NCBI GenBank assembly: GCA_017962495.1
Contig: JAGCVH010000003.1
Location: 62,001-126,000, forward strand
DNA length: 64,000 bases
Direction: 5' to 3'
Source: Bacteroidaceae bacterium
GTDB taxonomy: Bacteria; Bacteroidota; Bacteroidia; Bacteroidales; Bacteroidaceae
The notes beneath the pieces are model-generated. The model was not told the DNA's origin. It did no database searches and saw only the letters and a program-made list of their open reading frames with translations. Position numbers and translations under genes: made by a program. Shown here piece by piece: positions 34,984 through 44,266 of this stretch (position 1 is its first letter; the number at the start of each line of letters is the position of its first letter).

Positions 34984-36747
34984 ATGAAAATGCGAACCTT
35001 TACCCTCGTCCTCATCGCCCTGACGATGAGTATGAACTCATTTGGAAAGAAAGTTAAGAACCCAACCCCTTGCGGTCCTCATCCCACTGCCGACCAACTG
35101 TGGTGGCAAGGTCTGGAGATGTATGCCTTCATACACTATTCGCTGAACACCTACACGGGTCAGGAATGGGGCTTCGGCAATGAGTCGCCAGAACTGTTCA
35201 ATCCCTCCGACCTCGACTGCCGCCAGTGGGCTCGCGTGTGTAAGCAGGCAGGCATGCGAGGCATCATCTTCACGGCAAAGCATCATTGCGGCTTCTGCAT
35301 GTGGCCCTCGAAATATACGGAGTATTCGGTGAAGAACTCACCATGGAAGAACGGACAGGGAGATGTCGTTCGCGAGTTGGCAGACGCCTGTCGCGAGGAA
35401 GGGTTGAAGTTTGCCGTCTATCTATCGCCCTGGGACCGCAATCATCCCGAATACGGGCGGCCTGAGTACATCACCTATTTCCGTAATCAGTTGCGCGAGC
35501 TCCTAACGCAGTATGGCGACATCTTCGAGGTGTGGTTCGACGGGGCAAATGGTGGCAACGGATGGTACGGCGGGGCCAATGAGACGCGAAAAATCGACGA
35601 CAAGATATATTACCAGTGGCTGGACACCTATAAGCTAATACGCGAACTCCAACCTCACTGCCTCATCTGGGCAGACAATGCCAACCGTGCCGACTTGCGC
35701 TGGGTGGGAACAGAGGCAGGATTCATAGGCGACCCGAACTGGAGTCTGATGTACAGCGAGGGACAAGCCAACGGAGACATGCTGCACCATGGAGTGGAGG
35801 ATGGCAATGTGTGGTGTCCCGGAGAGACGAATACCAGCATCAGGCCAGGGTGGTTCTATCACGACTCGGATAACGCACATGTGAAGAGCCTGTCGAAACT
35901 GATGGATACTTATTACAAGTCCGTGGGACGCAACTCCAACCTATTGCTCAACTTCCCCATAGCACCCAACGGACGCATCCATCCCATCGATAGCCTGCGC
36001 GGAATAGCCTTCTCGAAGATGATAGACGAGGTGTTCAAGACTGATCTGGCAAAGAAAGCCAAAGTGAACACGACAAGGAACAGTGAAACCTCCACGACCA
36101 CCATCCTCAAGTTCAAGAAGCCCACCACCTTCAATCGCTTTGTGGCAGAAGAGGACATCCGATATGGCCAACGCGTGAAGAAGTTCTCGTTAGAGGCAGA
36201 GGTCGATGGCGTATGGCAACCCCTGAAAGACATGCTTGTGGAGGGCCACGACGGACTGACCACTATCGGTCACCGACGCATCATCTGCTTCCCCACGGTT
36301 ACGGCTACTCGCCTGCGCTTCACCATCACGGACGCCAAGTGCGAACCCATCATCACGCGCACTTCCGTCTATCTCGCACCAGAACTCACGAGCGACATTC
36401 CTAACTCGGGAGAGAAACGCTCGTTTGGCTTGCACATCTCCTTCAGCGGTCCACGACAAATGCTTGTCAATTACGATACGGAGCAAACGATAACGGCTTT
36501 CCGTTACCTCCCGCCTCAGACCACGAAGAGGGGCGTCATCACCCATTACACACTATGGGCTTCGACGGACGGAAACAACTGGGAGAAAGTGGCTACGGGC
36601 GAGTTCTCCAATGTGGTCAATAACCCCATCTGGCAAACGATTCAGTTCGACCCCGTGAAGGCAAAAGCCCTTCGCCTCGAAGCTGAGCGCCTTGCCGAGG
36701 GAAACCGTATTGGTTACGACGACGTGGAAGTTGTGACCCAGCCCTGA
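34984..36747 (+). CDS. GH29 alpha-L-fucosidase
   Basis: A 587-residue protein with a signal peptide (ending near NSFGKK). The GH29 barrel spans about residues 25-350 with HYSLNTYTGQEWG, FTAKHHCGFCMWPS and nucleophile D186 in VWFDGANG. A C-terminal discoidin (F5/8 type C-like) domain follows. It releases alpha-linked L-fucose from host glycans or plant xyloglucan/pectin side chains. The ATG at 34984 follows the promoter; upstream ATG codons lie in or before it. It is divergent from the GH31-kinase pair. Confidence 0.9.
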   Translation: MKMRTFTLVLIALTMSMNSFGKKVKNPTPCGPHPTADQLWWQGLEMYAFIHYSLNTYTGQEWGFGNESPELFNPSDLDCRQWARVCKQAGMRGIIFTAKHHCGFCMWPSKYTEYSVKNSPWKNGQGDVVRELADACREEGLKFAVYLSPWDRNHPEYGRPEYITYFRNQLRELLTQYGDIFEVWFDGANGGNGWYGGANETRKIDDKIYYQWLDTYKLIRELQPHCLIWADNANRADLRWVGTEAGFIGDPNWSLMYSEGQANGDMLHHGVEDGNVWCPGETNTSIRPGWFYHDSDNAHVKSLSKLMDTYYKSVGRNSNLLLNFPIAPNGRIHPIDSLRGIAFSKMIDEVFKTDLAKKAKVNTTRNSETSTTTILKFKKPTTFNRFVAEEDIRYGQRVKKFSLEAEVDGVWQPLKDMLVEGHDGLTTIGHRRIICFPTVTATRLRFTITDAKCEPIITRTSVYLAPELTSDIPNSGEKRSFGLHISFSGPRQMLVNYDTEQTITAFRYLPPQTTKRGVITHYTLWASTDGNNWEKVATGEFSNVVNNPIWQTIQFDPVKAKALRLEAERLAEGNRIGYDDVEVVTQP

Positions 36748-36780
36748 ACATCAGGGGGAAGATAGAGTTTATAAATAATG

Positions 36781-36812
36781 AATCGAGAACCTTTTCGGGC
36801 TCTCGATTCTTT
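36781..36812 (+). terminator. Terminator after GH29
   Basis: AATCGAGA pairs with TCTCGATT around ACC/GGG, followed by CTTT; 33 bp past the stop and resembling the hairpin at 31553-31587. Confidence 0.7.
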
Positions 36813-36818
36813 ATTTTA

Positions 36819-36839
36819 CATTTGCCATTTGCCATCTCT
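36819..36839. repeat. Heptamer tandem repeat after the SASA esterase stop
   Basis: CATTTGC CATTTGC CATCTCT, directly next to the stop codon at 36839-36841. Confidence 0.7.
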
Positions 36840-38533
36840 TACCGCTTCAGCATCAAGCGACCATTGACGATATAGAGTCCGCGAGGCAGGTTCTGCCAGT
36901 CGCGACTTGTGCCAGCCTTGATTCCCTGAATCGAGTAAATGTCCTCGTCCTTGATTCCCTGGTCAAGAATGTCCGAAACATCGGTCGGCGTGAAGTCGCT
37001 GTTGTTGGTCAGATACATATCCTCGACGGGTATCGTGCCTCCGTTGCTCCATAGGGCAATGATGTGGATGTTGGTCAGGTCGAGGGTCTTGGATGAACCA
37101 TTCTCGGTATATTTCAGGTTTTGCAAGGGAATGCCGACGGTCGTGCGCGACCTGATGGCAGTGGAGTAGTATCCGCCTGAGATGTCGTTCTTCGGGTAAA
37201 TCCTGACGAAAGTTCCAAAGCTCAGTTGCTCCTTGAGTTTGAGCACCAGGTACTTATAGGCCGATATGTCCACGCCATTCTCATAGACCCAGCCTGCTTG
37301 TCCGTTCTTCTCCTGCGTGAAGGTGCGTGCCTCCTCGTCGTAGGTAAGGGAACCTGCGAGGGCAGTAATGTTGTCGCTATTGAATGGGAAGAAGCGTACA
37401 TCGAGGTTTACGGTCGAAGTCTCCGTCTTGCCCGTGAAGTCGGTGTAGGAAATGTCCACACTGCTACTCGTCTCTTCCTTGGCTACAAGCAGACCATTGG
37501 AGAAAGTGAGGCCGGTGCTGACGAACTCGCAATCGGGCGATATCTCCTCGGTGTGTCCGTCCACGAAGGTTCCCTTGATGGGGTAGGGTTCGCCGTTTCC
37601 GCACTTCATAATCTTATCGCTGACATCCATCTTCTTGAGCGTATAGAATTTCTTCTGGGCAAGAGGGATGTTATATCCGCTGGTGGCAACGGCGGGAACA
37701 CCCAGGCACTTTAACGCCTCGTAGGCATAACGCTTGCCCATGATGCGATAACCCATAGCGCAGAAGTGCCAAGGGTCGGTGCCGTTTCCCTCACAATCGT
37801 TGGAGTGGATGACATGGGCTGTGGGGATGACACTGGGCAGACGATTGATTACACTATTGTGTCCCCAGCATGCACCTCCGTATTCCTCACGAAGCGTCTC
37901 TCCCGCAAACAAAGGTACGGTGTCGGCACTCAGACCAAGGTCGGTGAGGATGTCGTTGTATATCTTCTTCACCTCATTCGGCCAAGTCTGTTGGGTATTG
38001 TTCGACTCGCCCTGATGCAGGAGTATGCCCTTGATGACACCCGACTCCTGAGCCTTCTTCGCCATATCGATAAGGCGCTTGTAGGGATTGCCTCCGTAGT
38101 AATTGTTGGCAAGAATGGTAGACCAATTGCCTGGGTCGGTCATCTGTGTCTGGTATTTGTCCTTGTCGAACATCTCGATGGCACATCCGCCAATGGCTAC
38201 ATTCACGACACCAACCTTTACTTCGGAAGGAAGGGCTGCAACCATGGTGCGTCCGAAATAATCGGCCATTCCCAGTTTGCCCACAGGACTCACGATGGGA
38301 GGTACGGCTGTGTACCATTGGCCCATAGTGCGACTGGGTGAACTGAAGTCTGTGGTGGCAAGCATGCGGAAACGGGTGTCCACATTCGACTTGTCCATTG
38401 CCTCGGCCTCGGCGTTTCCTTCCATGTTCGACTGTCCGAAGCAGAGATAAATGTAGAAATTGGGATTTACGTCGGCCAATGAAGGGAGAACGTGTGCGAG
38501 CATGAGGCTCAGCATTAAGAATATTCGTTTCAT
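36839..38533 (-). CDS. SASA-domain carbohydrate acetylesterase with C-terminal sorting motif
   Basis: A 564-residue secreted protein (signal peptide ending near LADVN). The SASA/CE6-like SGNH domain occupies residues about 25-280: FGQSNMEGNAE (Ser block), VAIGGC, HQGESNN and the final DPWHFCAMGY with Asp and His. A beta-sandwich region follows, and the end IYSIQGI... to LPRGLYIVNGRLMLKR is a Prevotella-type C-terminal motif likely for type IX secretion. It should remove O-acetyl groups from polysaccharides (xylan, pectin or sialic acid). It is 51 bp behind the HExxH protein gene. Confidence 0.85.
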   Translation of the reverse strand: MKRIFLMLSLMLAHVLPSLADVNPNFYIYLCFGQSNMEGNAEAEAMDKSNVDTRFRMLATTDFSSPSRTMGQWYTAVPPIVSPVGKLGMADYFGRTMVAALPSEVKVGVVNVAIGGCAIEMFDKDKYQTQMTDPGNWSTILANNYYGGNPYKRLIDMAKKAQESGVIKGILLHQGESNNTQQTWPNEVKKIYNDILTDLGLSADTVPLFAGETLREEYGGACWGHNSVINRLPSVIPTAHVIHSNDCEGNGTDPWHFCAMGYRIMGKRYAYEALKCLGVPAVATSGYNIPLAQKKFYTLKKMDVSDKIMKCGNGEPYPIKGTFVDGHTEEISPDCEFVSTGLTFSNGLLVAKEETSSSVDISYTDFTGKTETSTVNLDVRFFPFNSDNITALAGSLTYDEEARTFTQEKNGQAGWVYENGVDISAYKYLVLKLKEQLSFGTFVRIYPKNDISGGYYSTAIRSRTTVGIPLQNLKYTENGSSKTLDLTNIHIIALWSNGGTIPVEDMYLTNNSDFTPTDVSDILDQGIKDEDIYSIQGIKAGTSRDWQNLPRGLYIVNGRLMLKR

Positions 38534-38584
38534 AATACTATATTATATAATGTCAAATGTATAATGTAAGATGTGTTTCCTTCT

Positions 38585-41500
38585 CTATTTCTTCACCACT
38601 TTTCTACCATTAATGATATAGATTCCATTGGGCAGACCTTGCAGTGAGGTCGTTCCGCGACGAACAAGCTGGCCTGTAACGGAATAGACGTTATCGTCCT
38701 CTACATCCCTTGCCAACTCATATTCTACCCCTTCGATGCCTGTAGGCAGGGAGTTGTTGTTGGCCTGACCATAAACATTAGTCTGGTAGAACTTCACGCG
38801 ATAGGGCCATTGCTCTACCGTGCTCTCCTCGCTCCAACTGAGCCAGTCGCGTGTCCAATAGATGGTGGGAGCGCCACTGACTACCAACCACACATACTGG
38901 CACTGGGCAGGACACTCGAAGGCTATGGTCTGCTGGGGATGGACGGCAGTGGCTCGGGTTATGTCGCCGTAAACGCGTGTACCGTCTTTCTTCAGTGCCA
39001 CGAAACCTATGCGCCAGCCAGCGCGATTGTTGTTGTACGAGTTATAGCCGTCAGCTCCTGCCTTGCCTTCAAATTCCACATAGATGGTCTTCTCCGTAGT
39101 GGGGGCATTGACGCGAATGGCATTGTTTCCCCAGTTCTCGATGCAGTTGCTCTGTTTCGGCCACCAGAAGGCTTCACTGTCCTTGGTCAGTTCCGTCTGG
39201 TTTCGGAAGCCTATCCTGCTCTTGCCGTTCTCGCGAATGGGGTCGAGGTCGAAGGTGGTCATGCGAGCGCCATACTCCCACATCTCGTCGCCCAACTGGT
39301 TGAGCTTCTGGCTTGTTGTGCCTGACATCGTCAGACGCATATAGGCTTGCAGGGGGTCTTCAGGACTCTTCGATTCGTTCCACATCCGTCCGATAATGTC
39401 CATGCCATGCTTGTGGCAGAAGTAATCCTGAATGAAATAGTTGTTGTATCGAAGATCGACACACAGGGGATGGCGATGCAACCCATTGATGGTGCCGCCA
39501 AACCAGTCGTTGCCTTGGTTGGAATCCCACACGAACTGCATCTTGGGATAGAACTTGTAGGCTTGCCACTGCGCGCACATCTCCCAAAAGACATTTAGAG
39601 TCGACTGCCCCCAATTGTACATCCAACCGTTCCAGTCACCATTGTCGCAGTGGGTCTGGTATTGGAAGCAATGACCTATCTCGTGGGCTACGGTCTGACC
39701 CGAACGGGATGTGTGTGCTCCGTTGGACAGTGTGAGTAAACCTATCTGGTCGTCGATACCACTTCCGCTGGCTTCCCACTCGGTGGTGTGCCTTAGGCGT
39801 ATAATCATTTTGTATGTGTCTGTCTTTGACTTCCCTTGGTTGATGGTGATGAACTTCAGACTATCGGCATAGAACTCAAATATGCGGTCGGCATTGGCCA
39901 ATATGCCAGGAACGGCACTGGGAACGTCTGTTCCGTAGCCTGCTTCCCAGAAGAGTATCCAGTGCTTCGATTGCACGGAACGGTCGTAGCACCACTGGTT
40001 GGTGGCAACCTTCAGTTGGGCATCCGTGCCACAAGCATTGGTACTGCAATATATCTTCTTATCTACTGCCGAGATGCGTGTGTTCAGCGTGTTGACGGCA
40101 GCTCTTAGTTGGACATCAGTCAGTGAATAGTCCACCATCTTCTCCTTTGCCGTTGCTATGGCATTCACAAGATTGTTGAGGGCAGTTGCCTTGCGTTTGT
40201 CGCCTTCCCACCAGCCAAGTACCGTTTCGGCATACGTGATGCGTGCTTGCAGGGCATCGTAGAGTTGGCGAGAAGCTTCGGCATCGTCCAAGGCAGAGAG
40301 CAGGGCAGTTCGTGCCTGACCGAGCGCTTCGGCATCGTAGAGTGTATTGCCTTCGGCGTCTGTGCCTGTGCCTTCCAGTGCGGTCTGAGCACTTGCAATG
40401 GCAGCATTCAGCTTTTCTGCTGCACCCTCCTGTACGCCTTTCTCCAAGTAGGCTTGTGCTTCGGCAACTAAGTTCTGAACCTCCTGGGCAAGTTCGGCAT
40501 CGCCTGCTTCTCCGATGTATTGCAGTTTGAAGTTATCGACACACAGGTAATTGCCAGTAGCATCCTTAGCCCGCAGACCGACTTCCACAGCTTCCGTCTC
40601 ATTGATGACAGCGAAGGTAACCGTGTATTGCTTCATGCTGGTGATGGTGGTCTTCGACGTTCCTGCCACAAGGTCTGCACCCGTCTGGGGCGTTCCCTTG
40701 TTGGTGGTACTGTTCGAGCCTGTCTGCTGGATGTGAAGGGCAGAAGCAGTCAGTTGGTACTTGCCTCGTGGCAACTTCTGTATGGTTTGTATAACCGAGG
40801 CGTTTCCTATCTGCTGACCGATGCCTACCCACGATTCCAGGTAGTAAGTGCCTTGCTTGCGTGCGAACACGGTGTTGCTCTGTGTCTGCATGTTCTGTGC
40901 TGTCCAGCCCGATGTCCCATTGGTCTCGAACGAGGGATTCTGGATGTACTTCGTCATGTCCACGGGATTCTCCTCCGAAGCATTAAGCATGTTGTAGTTA
41001 TTCAATGCTTCTTTGAGCACGTATGTGGCTTCAAGCACTTGAGGCATTGTGGCCTCTTCGTTGTCATAGACCTGTTGTGCTTGGTCGATGGCTGTCTTGA
41101 GTTCTGCAGCACCCTTCCCCGTACCTTCTCCGTAGGCCTTATTGGCATTGGTGATGGTGGTCTTCAGGGTTGTCTTGCTTACAGTCATATCTTGCCCCAT
41201 GATGCGCACATAGTCGATGAGCAGGCAGGCAGTGCTTGTCGAAGAGCCAGCTGCCGCTTTATATCCGATTTGTATGCGTCCGCTGGTGGTCTTCGTTAGG
41301 GTAAAGGTAATCTGGTCAACTGTCCATTGCTTAGCCGCATAGCTTGTCACGGTGGACATCACGGCAGTTCCCGTTGTAGGCACCCAGCCCAATTGCGATG
41401 TTCCCTTGGTGGCCGACTTGCCGTTGTAGGTGGGAACGGTGATGGTGTATGTGCCTTTGGGCAGTGTCACGTTCTGGTAATAGACGAACGTCTGTTCCCA

Positions 41501-41806
41501 ACCCGTTGAAAGCGCGAGTCCGCCACCTCCCTCGCCGTCGTATCCCTGGGCAGGAACAGTGGCATTATTGAAAGTGCCTCCAAAACCGAACTCGTAGATG
41601 CCCGTTATGGTGTAGTCGGCACTCAGTTCCGCCGTCCATCCTTCGATGTCGAGGATTTCTTGTGTCACCTTTGCCGTGCTGCTGGCATCGTAGTGGAAGT
41701 CCGTGTCGAAACCATAGTTTGTGAGGTAATACTTCGTGATGTCGTCCTGAGCCCACAGGGTCAGACTTGTCACACAAAACAATAGAAAGAGTAGTTTTGC
41801 CTTCAT
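38585..41806 (-). CDS. Large secreted HExxH (DUF6055-like) putative metallopeptidase with FIVAR-type repeats
   Basis: A 1073-residue protein with a signal peptide (ending near TLWAQDD). Two N-terminal beta-sandwich carbohydrate-binding-like regions alternate with Ala-rich helical FIVAR-like segments (about 215-275 and 440-600). A C-terminal domain holds HEIGHCFQY (H708), a zinc-peptidase motif, in a DUF6055-like context. The end LPNGIYIINGRKVVKK is the sorting motif shared with the esterase downstream. A glycoprotein- or polysaccharide-directed surface enzyme is inferred; proteolysis is unproven. Confidence 0.78.
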   Translation of the reverse strand: MKAKLLFLLFCVTSLTLWAQDDITKYYLTNYGFDTDFHYDASSTAKVTQEILDIEGWTAELSADYTITGIYEFGFGGTFNNATVPAQGYDGEGGGGLALSTGWEQTFVYYQNVTLPKGTYTITVPTYNGKSATKGTSQLGWVPTTGTAVMSTVTSYAAKQWTVDQITFTLTKTTSGRIQIGYKAAAGSSTSTACLLIDYVRIMGQDMTVSKTTLKTTITNANKAYGEGTGKGAAELKTAIDQAQQVYDNEEATMPQVLEATYVLKEALNNYNMLNASEENPVDMTKYIQNPSFETNGTSGWTAQNMQTQSNTVFARKQGTYYLESWVGIGQQIGNASVIQTIQKLPRGKYQLTASALHIQQTGSNSTTNKGTPQTGADLVAGTSKTTITSMKQYTVTFAVINETEAVEVGLRAKDATGNYLCVDNFKLQYIGEAGDAELAQEVQNLVAEAQAYLEKGVQEGAAEKLNAAIASAQTALEGTGTDAEGNTLYDAEALGQARTALLSALDDAEASRQLYDALQARITYAETVLGWWEGDKRKATALNNLVNAIATAKEKMVDYSLTDVQLRAAVNTLNTRISAVDKKIYCSTNACGTDAQLKVATNQWCYDRSVQSKHWILFWEAGYGTDVPSAVPGILANADRIFEFYADSLKFITINQGKSKTDTYKMIIRLRHTTEWEASGSGIDDQIGLLTLSNGAHTSRSGQTVAHEIGHCFQYQTHCDNGDWNGWMYNWGQSTLNVFWEMCAQWQAYKFYPKMQFVWDSNQGNDWFGGTINGLHRHPLCVDLRYNNYFIQDYFCHKHGMDIIGRMWNESKSPEDPLQAYMRLTMSGTTSQKLNQLGDEMWEYGARMTTFDLDPIRENGKSRIGFRNQTELTKDSEAFWWPKQSNCIENWGNNAIRVNAPTTEKTIYVEFEGKAGADGYNSYNNNRAGWRIGFVALKKDGTRVYGDITRATAVHPQQTIAFECPAQCQYVWLVVSGAPTIYWTRDWLSWSEESTVEQWPYRVKFYQTNVYGQANNNSLPTGIEGVEYELARDVEDDNVYSVTGQLVRRGTTSLQGLPNGIYIINGRKVVKK

Positions 41807-41866
41807 GATATAGTAATGCTTTTTAATGTTGTTTATCTTTATTGAGTTATGCTGTCGTGTATGGCT

Positions 41867-42595
41867 TTAGTCTTTGAGGGCGGAAGCAATGGCTTCGCGT
41901 GAGAGTTCCATAGCGTTCTTAATGTTCTCCGGTCCTTTGCCGATGGGGGCTATGGGTTTGTGAATGGTCATCGAAAGGCGATGCCAGAAGACGAAGTTGA
42001 TGGGGCCTCTCCGACGACTCAGCACGTGGTAGGGACCATTGAGTGTGATGGGAACGACGGGCAGTTGCAGTTCGTCGGCCAATTGGTAAGCTCCACGGTA
42101 GAATGGTCCCATCTCTCCTGTCAGTGTCCTTTGCCCTTCAGGGAAGACGACGAGTGACGTGCCGTTCTGAAGCACTTCGCGTGCTCTGTCGTGTGTCTGC
42201 TGCAGGGACTTGGGACCTCGCTTGTCGACAAAGATGTGTCCTGCCGATTCGCAAGCTTTTCCGATAAGTGGTGCCTTGCGCAATTCGCTCTTCATCATCC
42301 ACTTAAAGTTGCGTCCCAGATAGCCGTAGATAAGAAAGATGTCGAAAGAGCCTTGATGGTTGGCCACAAAGACGTAGGAGGTCTTGTGGTCGATGTTCTC
42401 GTGTCCTTCCGTATGGACGGGCAACAGGAGGATGCGCATAAACCAGCGCGACCACACATGACCGGGCCAGTAGCCCCAGAAATGGGCAGAGCCGATGGTT
42501 GAACCAATGATGGTGGCAAGTGCTGTCACTATGGTGATGATAATGAGCAACGGTGCTGCAATCAGCAGTTGATAAATGCGGTAGATAATGAGCAT
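41867..42595 (-). CDS. plsC: 1-acyl-sn-glycerol-3-phosphate acyltransferase
   Basis: A 242-residue membrane enzyme of phospholipid synthesis, adding the second acyl chain to lysophosphatidic acid. One or two N-terminal membrane segments (LLIAAPLLIIITIVTALATI) precede the acyltransferase motifs NHQGSFD (HxxxxD), FPEGQRT and PVVPITLNG. The ATG at 42595 is chosen because the upstream TTG lies inside the TAATTTTG promoter box, leaving only a very short leader. It is followed 60 bp later by the large HExxH gene. Confidence 0.93.
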   Translation of the reverse strand: MLIIYRIYQLLIAAPLLIIITIVTALATIIGSTIGSAHFWGYWPGHVWSRWFMRILLLPVHTEGHENIDHKTSYVFVANHQGSFDIFLIYGYLGRNFKWMMKSELRKAPLIGKACESAGHIFVDKRGPKSLQQTHDRAREVLQNGTSLVVFPEGQRTLTGEMGPFYRGAYQLADELQLPVVPITLNGPYHVLSRRRGPINFVFWHRLSMTIHKPIAPIGKGPENIKNAMELSREAIASALKD

Positions 42596-42610
42596 ATATT
42601 GATGTTTTAG

Positions 42611-42618
42611 CAAAATTA
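42611..42618 (-). promoter_or_regulatory. Promoter -7 box of plsC
   Basis: TAATTTTG on the minus strand, ending 15 bp before the plsC ATG; no clear -33 element. Confidence 0.45.
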
Positions 42619-42640
42619 AGAATTAAGCGTATGCCTTGTA

Positions 42641-42661
42641 AATTATGAATTATGAATTAAT
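42641..42661. repeat. Heptamer tandem repeat at a stop codon
   Basis: AATTATG AATTATG AATTAAT; the stop codon of the MetH-activation gene (42650-42652) lies in it. Confidence 0.7.
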
Positions 42662-43606
42662 ACTAGTTGCAAGGAATCGGCGCATTTCGGCTTCGGGCAT
42701 TCCGCGTCGCAGGGCATAGTCTTTCAGTTGATCCTCGCCAATGTGTCCGATAGCAAAGTGCTGGGCTTGAGGATGACTGATGATGAGGCCACTTGTGGAA
42801 GCATGTGGGCGCATGGCTCCGCTTTCCGTGAGGCTGACGCCGATGCGTTTCATGTCGAGCAATTGGTCGATGAGGAAGTTCAGACTTTGGTCGGGTAGGG
42901 AAGGATAACCGACTGCAGGTCTGCGACCTACGTATTTTTCTTGAAACATTTCTTCAACTGTAAGCTGCTCGTCCTTGGCATAGCCCCATAGTTGCTTCCT
43001 TACTTCCTCGTGCATGCGTTCAGCAGTGGCCTCTGCCAATCTGTCGGCCAGTGTTTGGGCTAACATGAAATGGTAGTCGTCAATATATTTACCATTTGAC
43101 AATTTACCATTTACCATATCCTCATCAACTGACGTGACAAAGAGTCCCACGGTATCTGTCTGCCCCGTTTCCATGGGTGGCAGGAAGTCGGCCCAGCACA
43201 GGCATGTCTCCCCATGCTGCTGACGCAGAAGAGGCAAGCGCATGTCCTTCACCCTTCGTCCTTCACCATTTGCCATTTGTCCGTGCTTCAGCACGATTTC
43301 TTCCCCTTCTCCATTGGCTTCGTACAAACCGACAATTGCATGCGTCCGAATCTGTCCATCGAGCTTGTGCAGTAGAGCCAGTGCTTCGTCGTAAAGTTTC
43401 ATGGCCTCTCGGGCCTTTGGCTTCTCTTCATCGGCAAACGATGCCAACCACTGAGCGCGGCATGAGGTGCAGTTGTGAATCTGGGCCACGTTGCCATAGC
43501 GCGCAGGGAATCCCCACGCATTGAAGAAGTAAAGCCAGTTGACGTATGGCTCAACCTCGTGCAACTCATAGTGCAGCATCCAGACTCCTTCTGTTCCCTC
43601 TCTCAT
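42650..43606 (-). CDS. Stand-alone methionine synthase activation-domain protein
   Basis: A 318-residue protein matching the AdoMet-binding reactivation domain of B12-dependent methionine synthase (MetH): GLYEAN, LPLLRQQ, DDYHFMLAQTLADRLAEA, RPAVGYPSLPDQ and MRPHASTSG. In E. coli this domain is the C-terminal part of MetH; here it is a separate gene, so the remaining MetH must be elsewhere. It restores oxidised cobalamin using AdoMet. Two short low-complexity stretches (about residues 107-120 and 163-173) come from heptamer repeats. The ATG overlaps the upstream stop by 4 bp (ATGA). Confidence 0.88.
   Translation of the reverse strand: MREGTEGVWMLHYELHEVEPYVNWLYFFNAWGFPARYGNVAQIHNCTSCRAQWLASFADEEKPKAREAMKLYDEALALLHKLDGQIRTHAIVGLYEANGEGEEIVLKHGQMANGEGRRVKDMRLPLLRQQHGETCLCWADFLPPMETGQTDTVGLFVTSVDEDMVNGKLSNGKYIDDYHFMLAQTLADRLAEATAERMHEEVRKQLWGYAKDEQLTVEEMFQEKYVGRRPAVGYPSLPDQSLNFLIDQLLDMKRIGVSLTESGAMRPHASTSGLIISHPQAQHFAIGHIGEDQLKDYALRRGMPEAEMRRFLATSINS
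43088..43120. repeat. In-frame heptamer repeat in the MetH-activation gene, site 1
   Basis: Units like CAATTTA, CCATTTA, CCATATC encode the stretch DMVNGKLSNGKY. Confidence 0.6.
43247..43288. repeat. In-frame heptamer repeat in the MetH-activation gene, site 2
   Basis: Heptamers CCTTCGT, CCTTCAC, CATTTGC, CATTTGT encode KHGQMANGEGRRVK. Same CATTTGC unit as the intergenic array at 36819. Confidence 0.6.
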
Positions 43607-44145
43607 ACCTTTGTCATGTGATACCCCATGCGACGCAACCACGTGGACATCCCCATCAAATAGAGTTGGTGCAGACAAGCCACATAGGCGCGGAATGCCT
43701 CTGGCGTGCCTGGCTCAATGGGTTGATGGCGCAGGAAACTAAGCACATGGGCAGCAGTGTCGCTCGTCAGTTTCTCAATTTCCGACGACTCGTCACCCTT
43801 CAGTTCGAGCACCTCCTCGCGGATGTATTCGTCCATCTCGTCATAGCCTCGTTTGTCGCGTAGGTAGATATACAGGTCTCCCATCTGGGCATAGCGCAAC
43901 CAATCGCGGTCCCACATCTTTGCCAGGGCCATGCCGATGTACATCATCCAGCCCAGCGATGCCGTAGGGTACTGATTGAATTCGCGAGCTCCGTCGGGCA
44001 GATACGCCTGTGCGATAGCTTCCCAGCGTTCCTCCACGTCGGGACATTCGGGCAACCGTTCGTCCACGGCGCCTCGCCTCGTTAAGTATTCGTGTACGTC
44101 CTTGTGCAACCACTCTTCAAATCGCTCCATACAGGCACTGTTCAT
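43603..44145 (-). CDS. Conserved hypothetical protein upstream of the MetH-activation gene
   Basis: A 180-residue cytoplasmic protein without signal peptide. It is mainly helical and acidic; the middle YPTASLGWMMYIGMALAKMWDRDW is distinctive (shown here as consecutive short motifs YPTASLGWMMYIG and MALAKMWDRDW). No family is recognised with certainty. It overlaps the MetH-activation gene by 4 bp, which suggests a linked role or simple co-transcription. The ATG at 44145 is chosen because a consensus promoter ends 15 bp before it. Confidence 0.75.
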   Translation of the reverse strand: MNSACMERFEEWLHKDVHEYLTRRGAVDERLPECPDVEERWEAIAQAYLPDGAREFNQYPTASLGWMMYIGMALAKMWDRDWLRYAQMGDLYIYLRDKRGYDEMDEYIREEVLELKGDESSEIEKLTSDTAAHVLSFLRHQPIEPGTPEAFRAYVACLHQLYLMGMSTWLRRMGYHMTKV

Positions 44146-44159
44146 GCTTAATGTGCGCA

Positions 44160-44191
44160 CAAAGTTAAGAAAAAAGAATCAAGACGGCAAA
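44160..44191 (-). promoter_or_regulatory. Promoter of the hypothetical/MetH-activation genes
   Basis: Minus-strand TTTG (44188-44191), 20-bp spacer, TAACTTTG (44160-44167), ending 14 bp before the ATG at 44145; the leader is about 8 nt. Confidence 0.75.
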
Positions 44192-44266
44192 CAAGTGGAG
44201 GGGATTTCTCGTAATGCCACTATTTTTACCGCCTTTGATGCTCTTCTTTGTTTTTACTCCGCAGTG

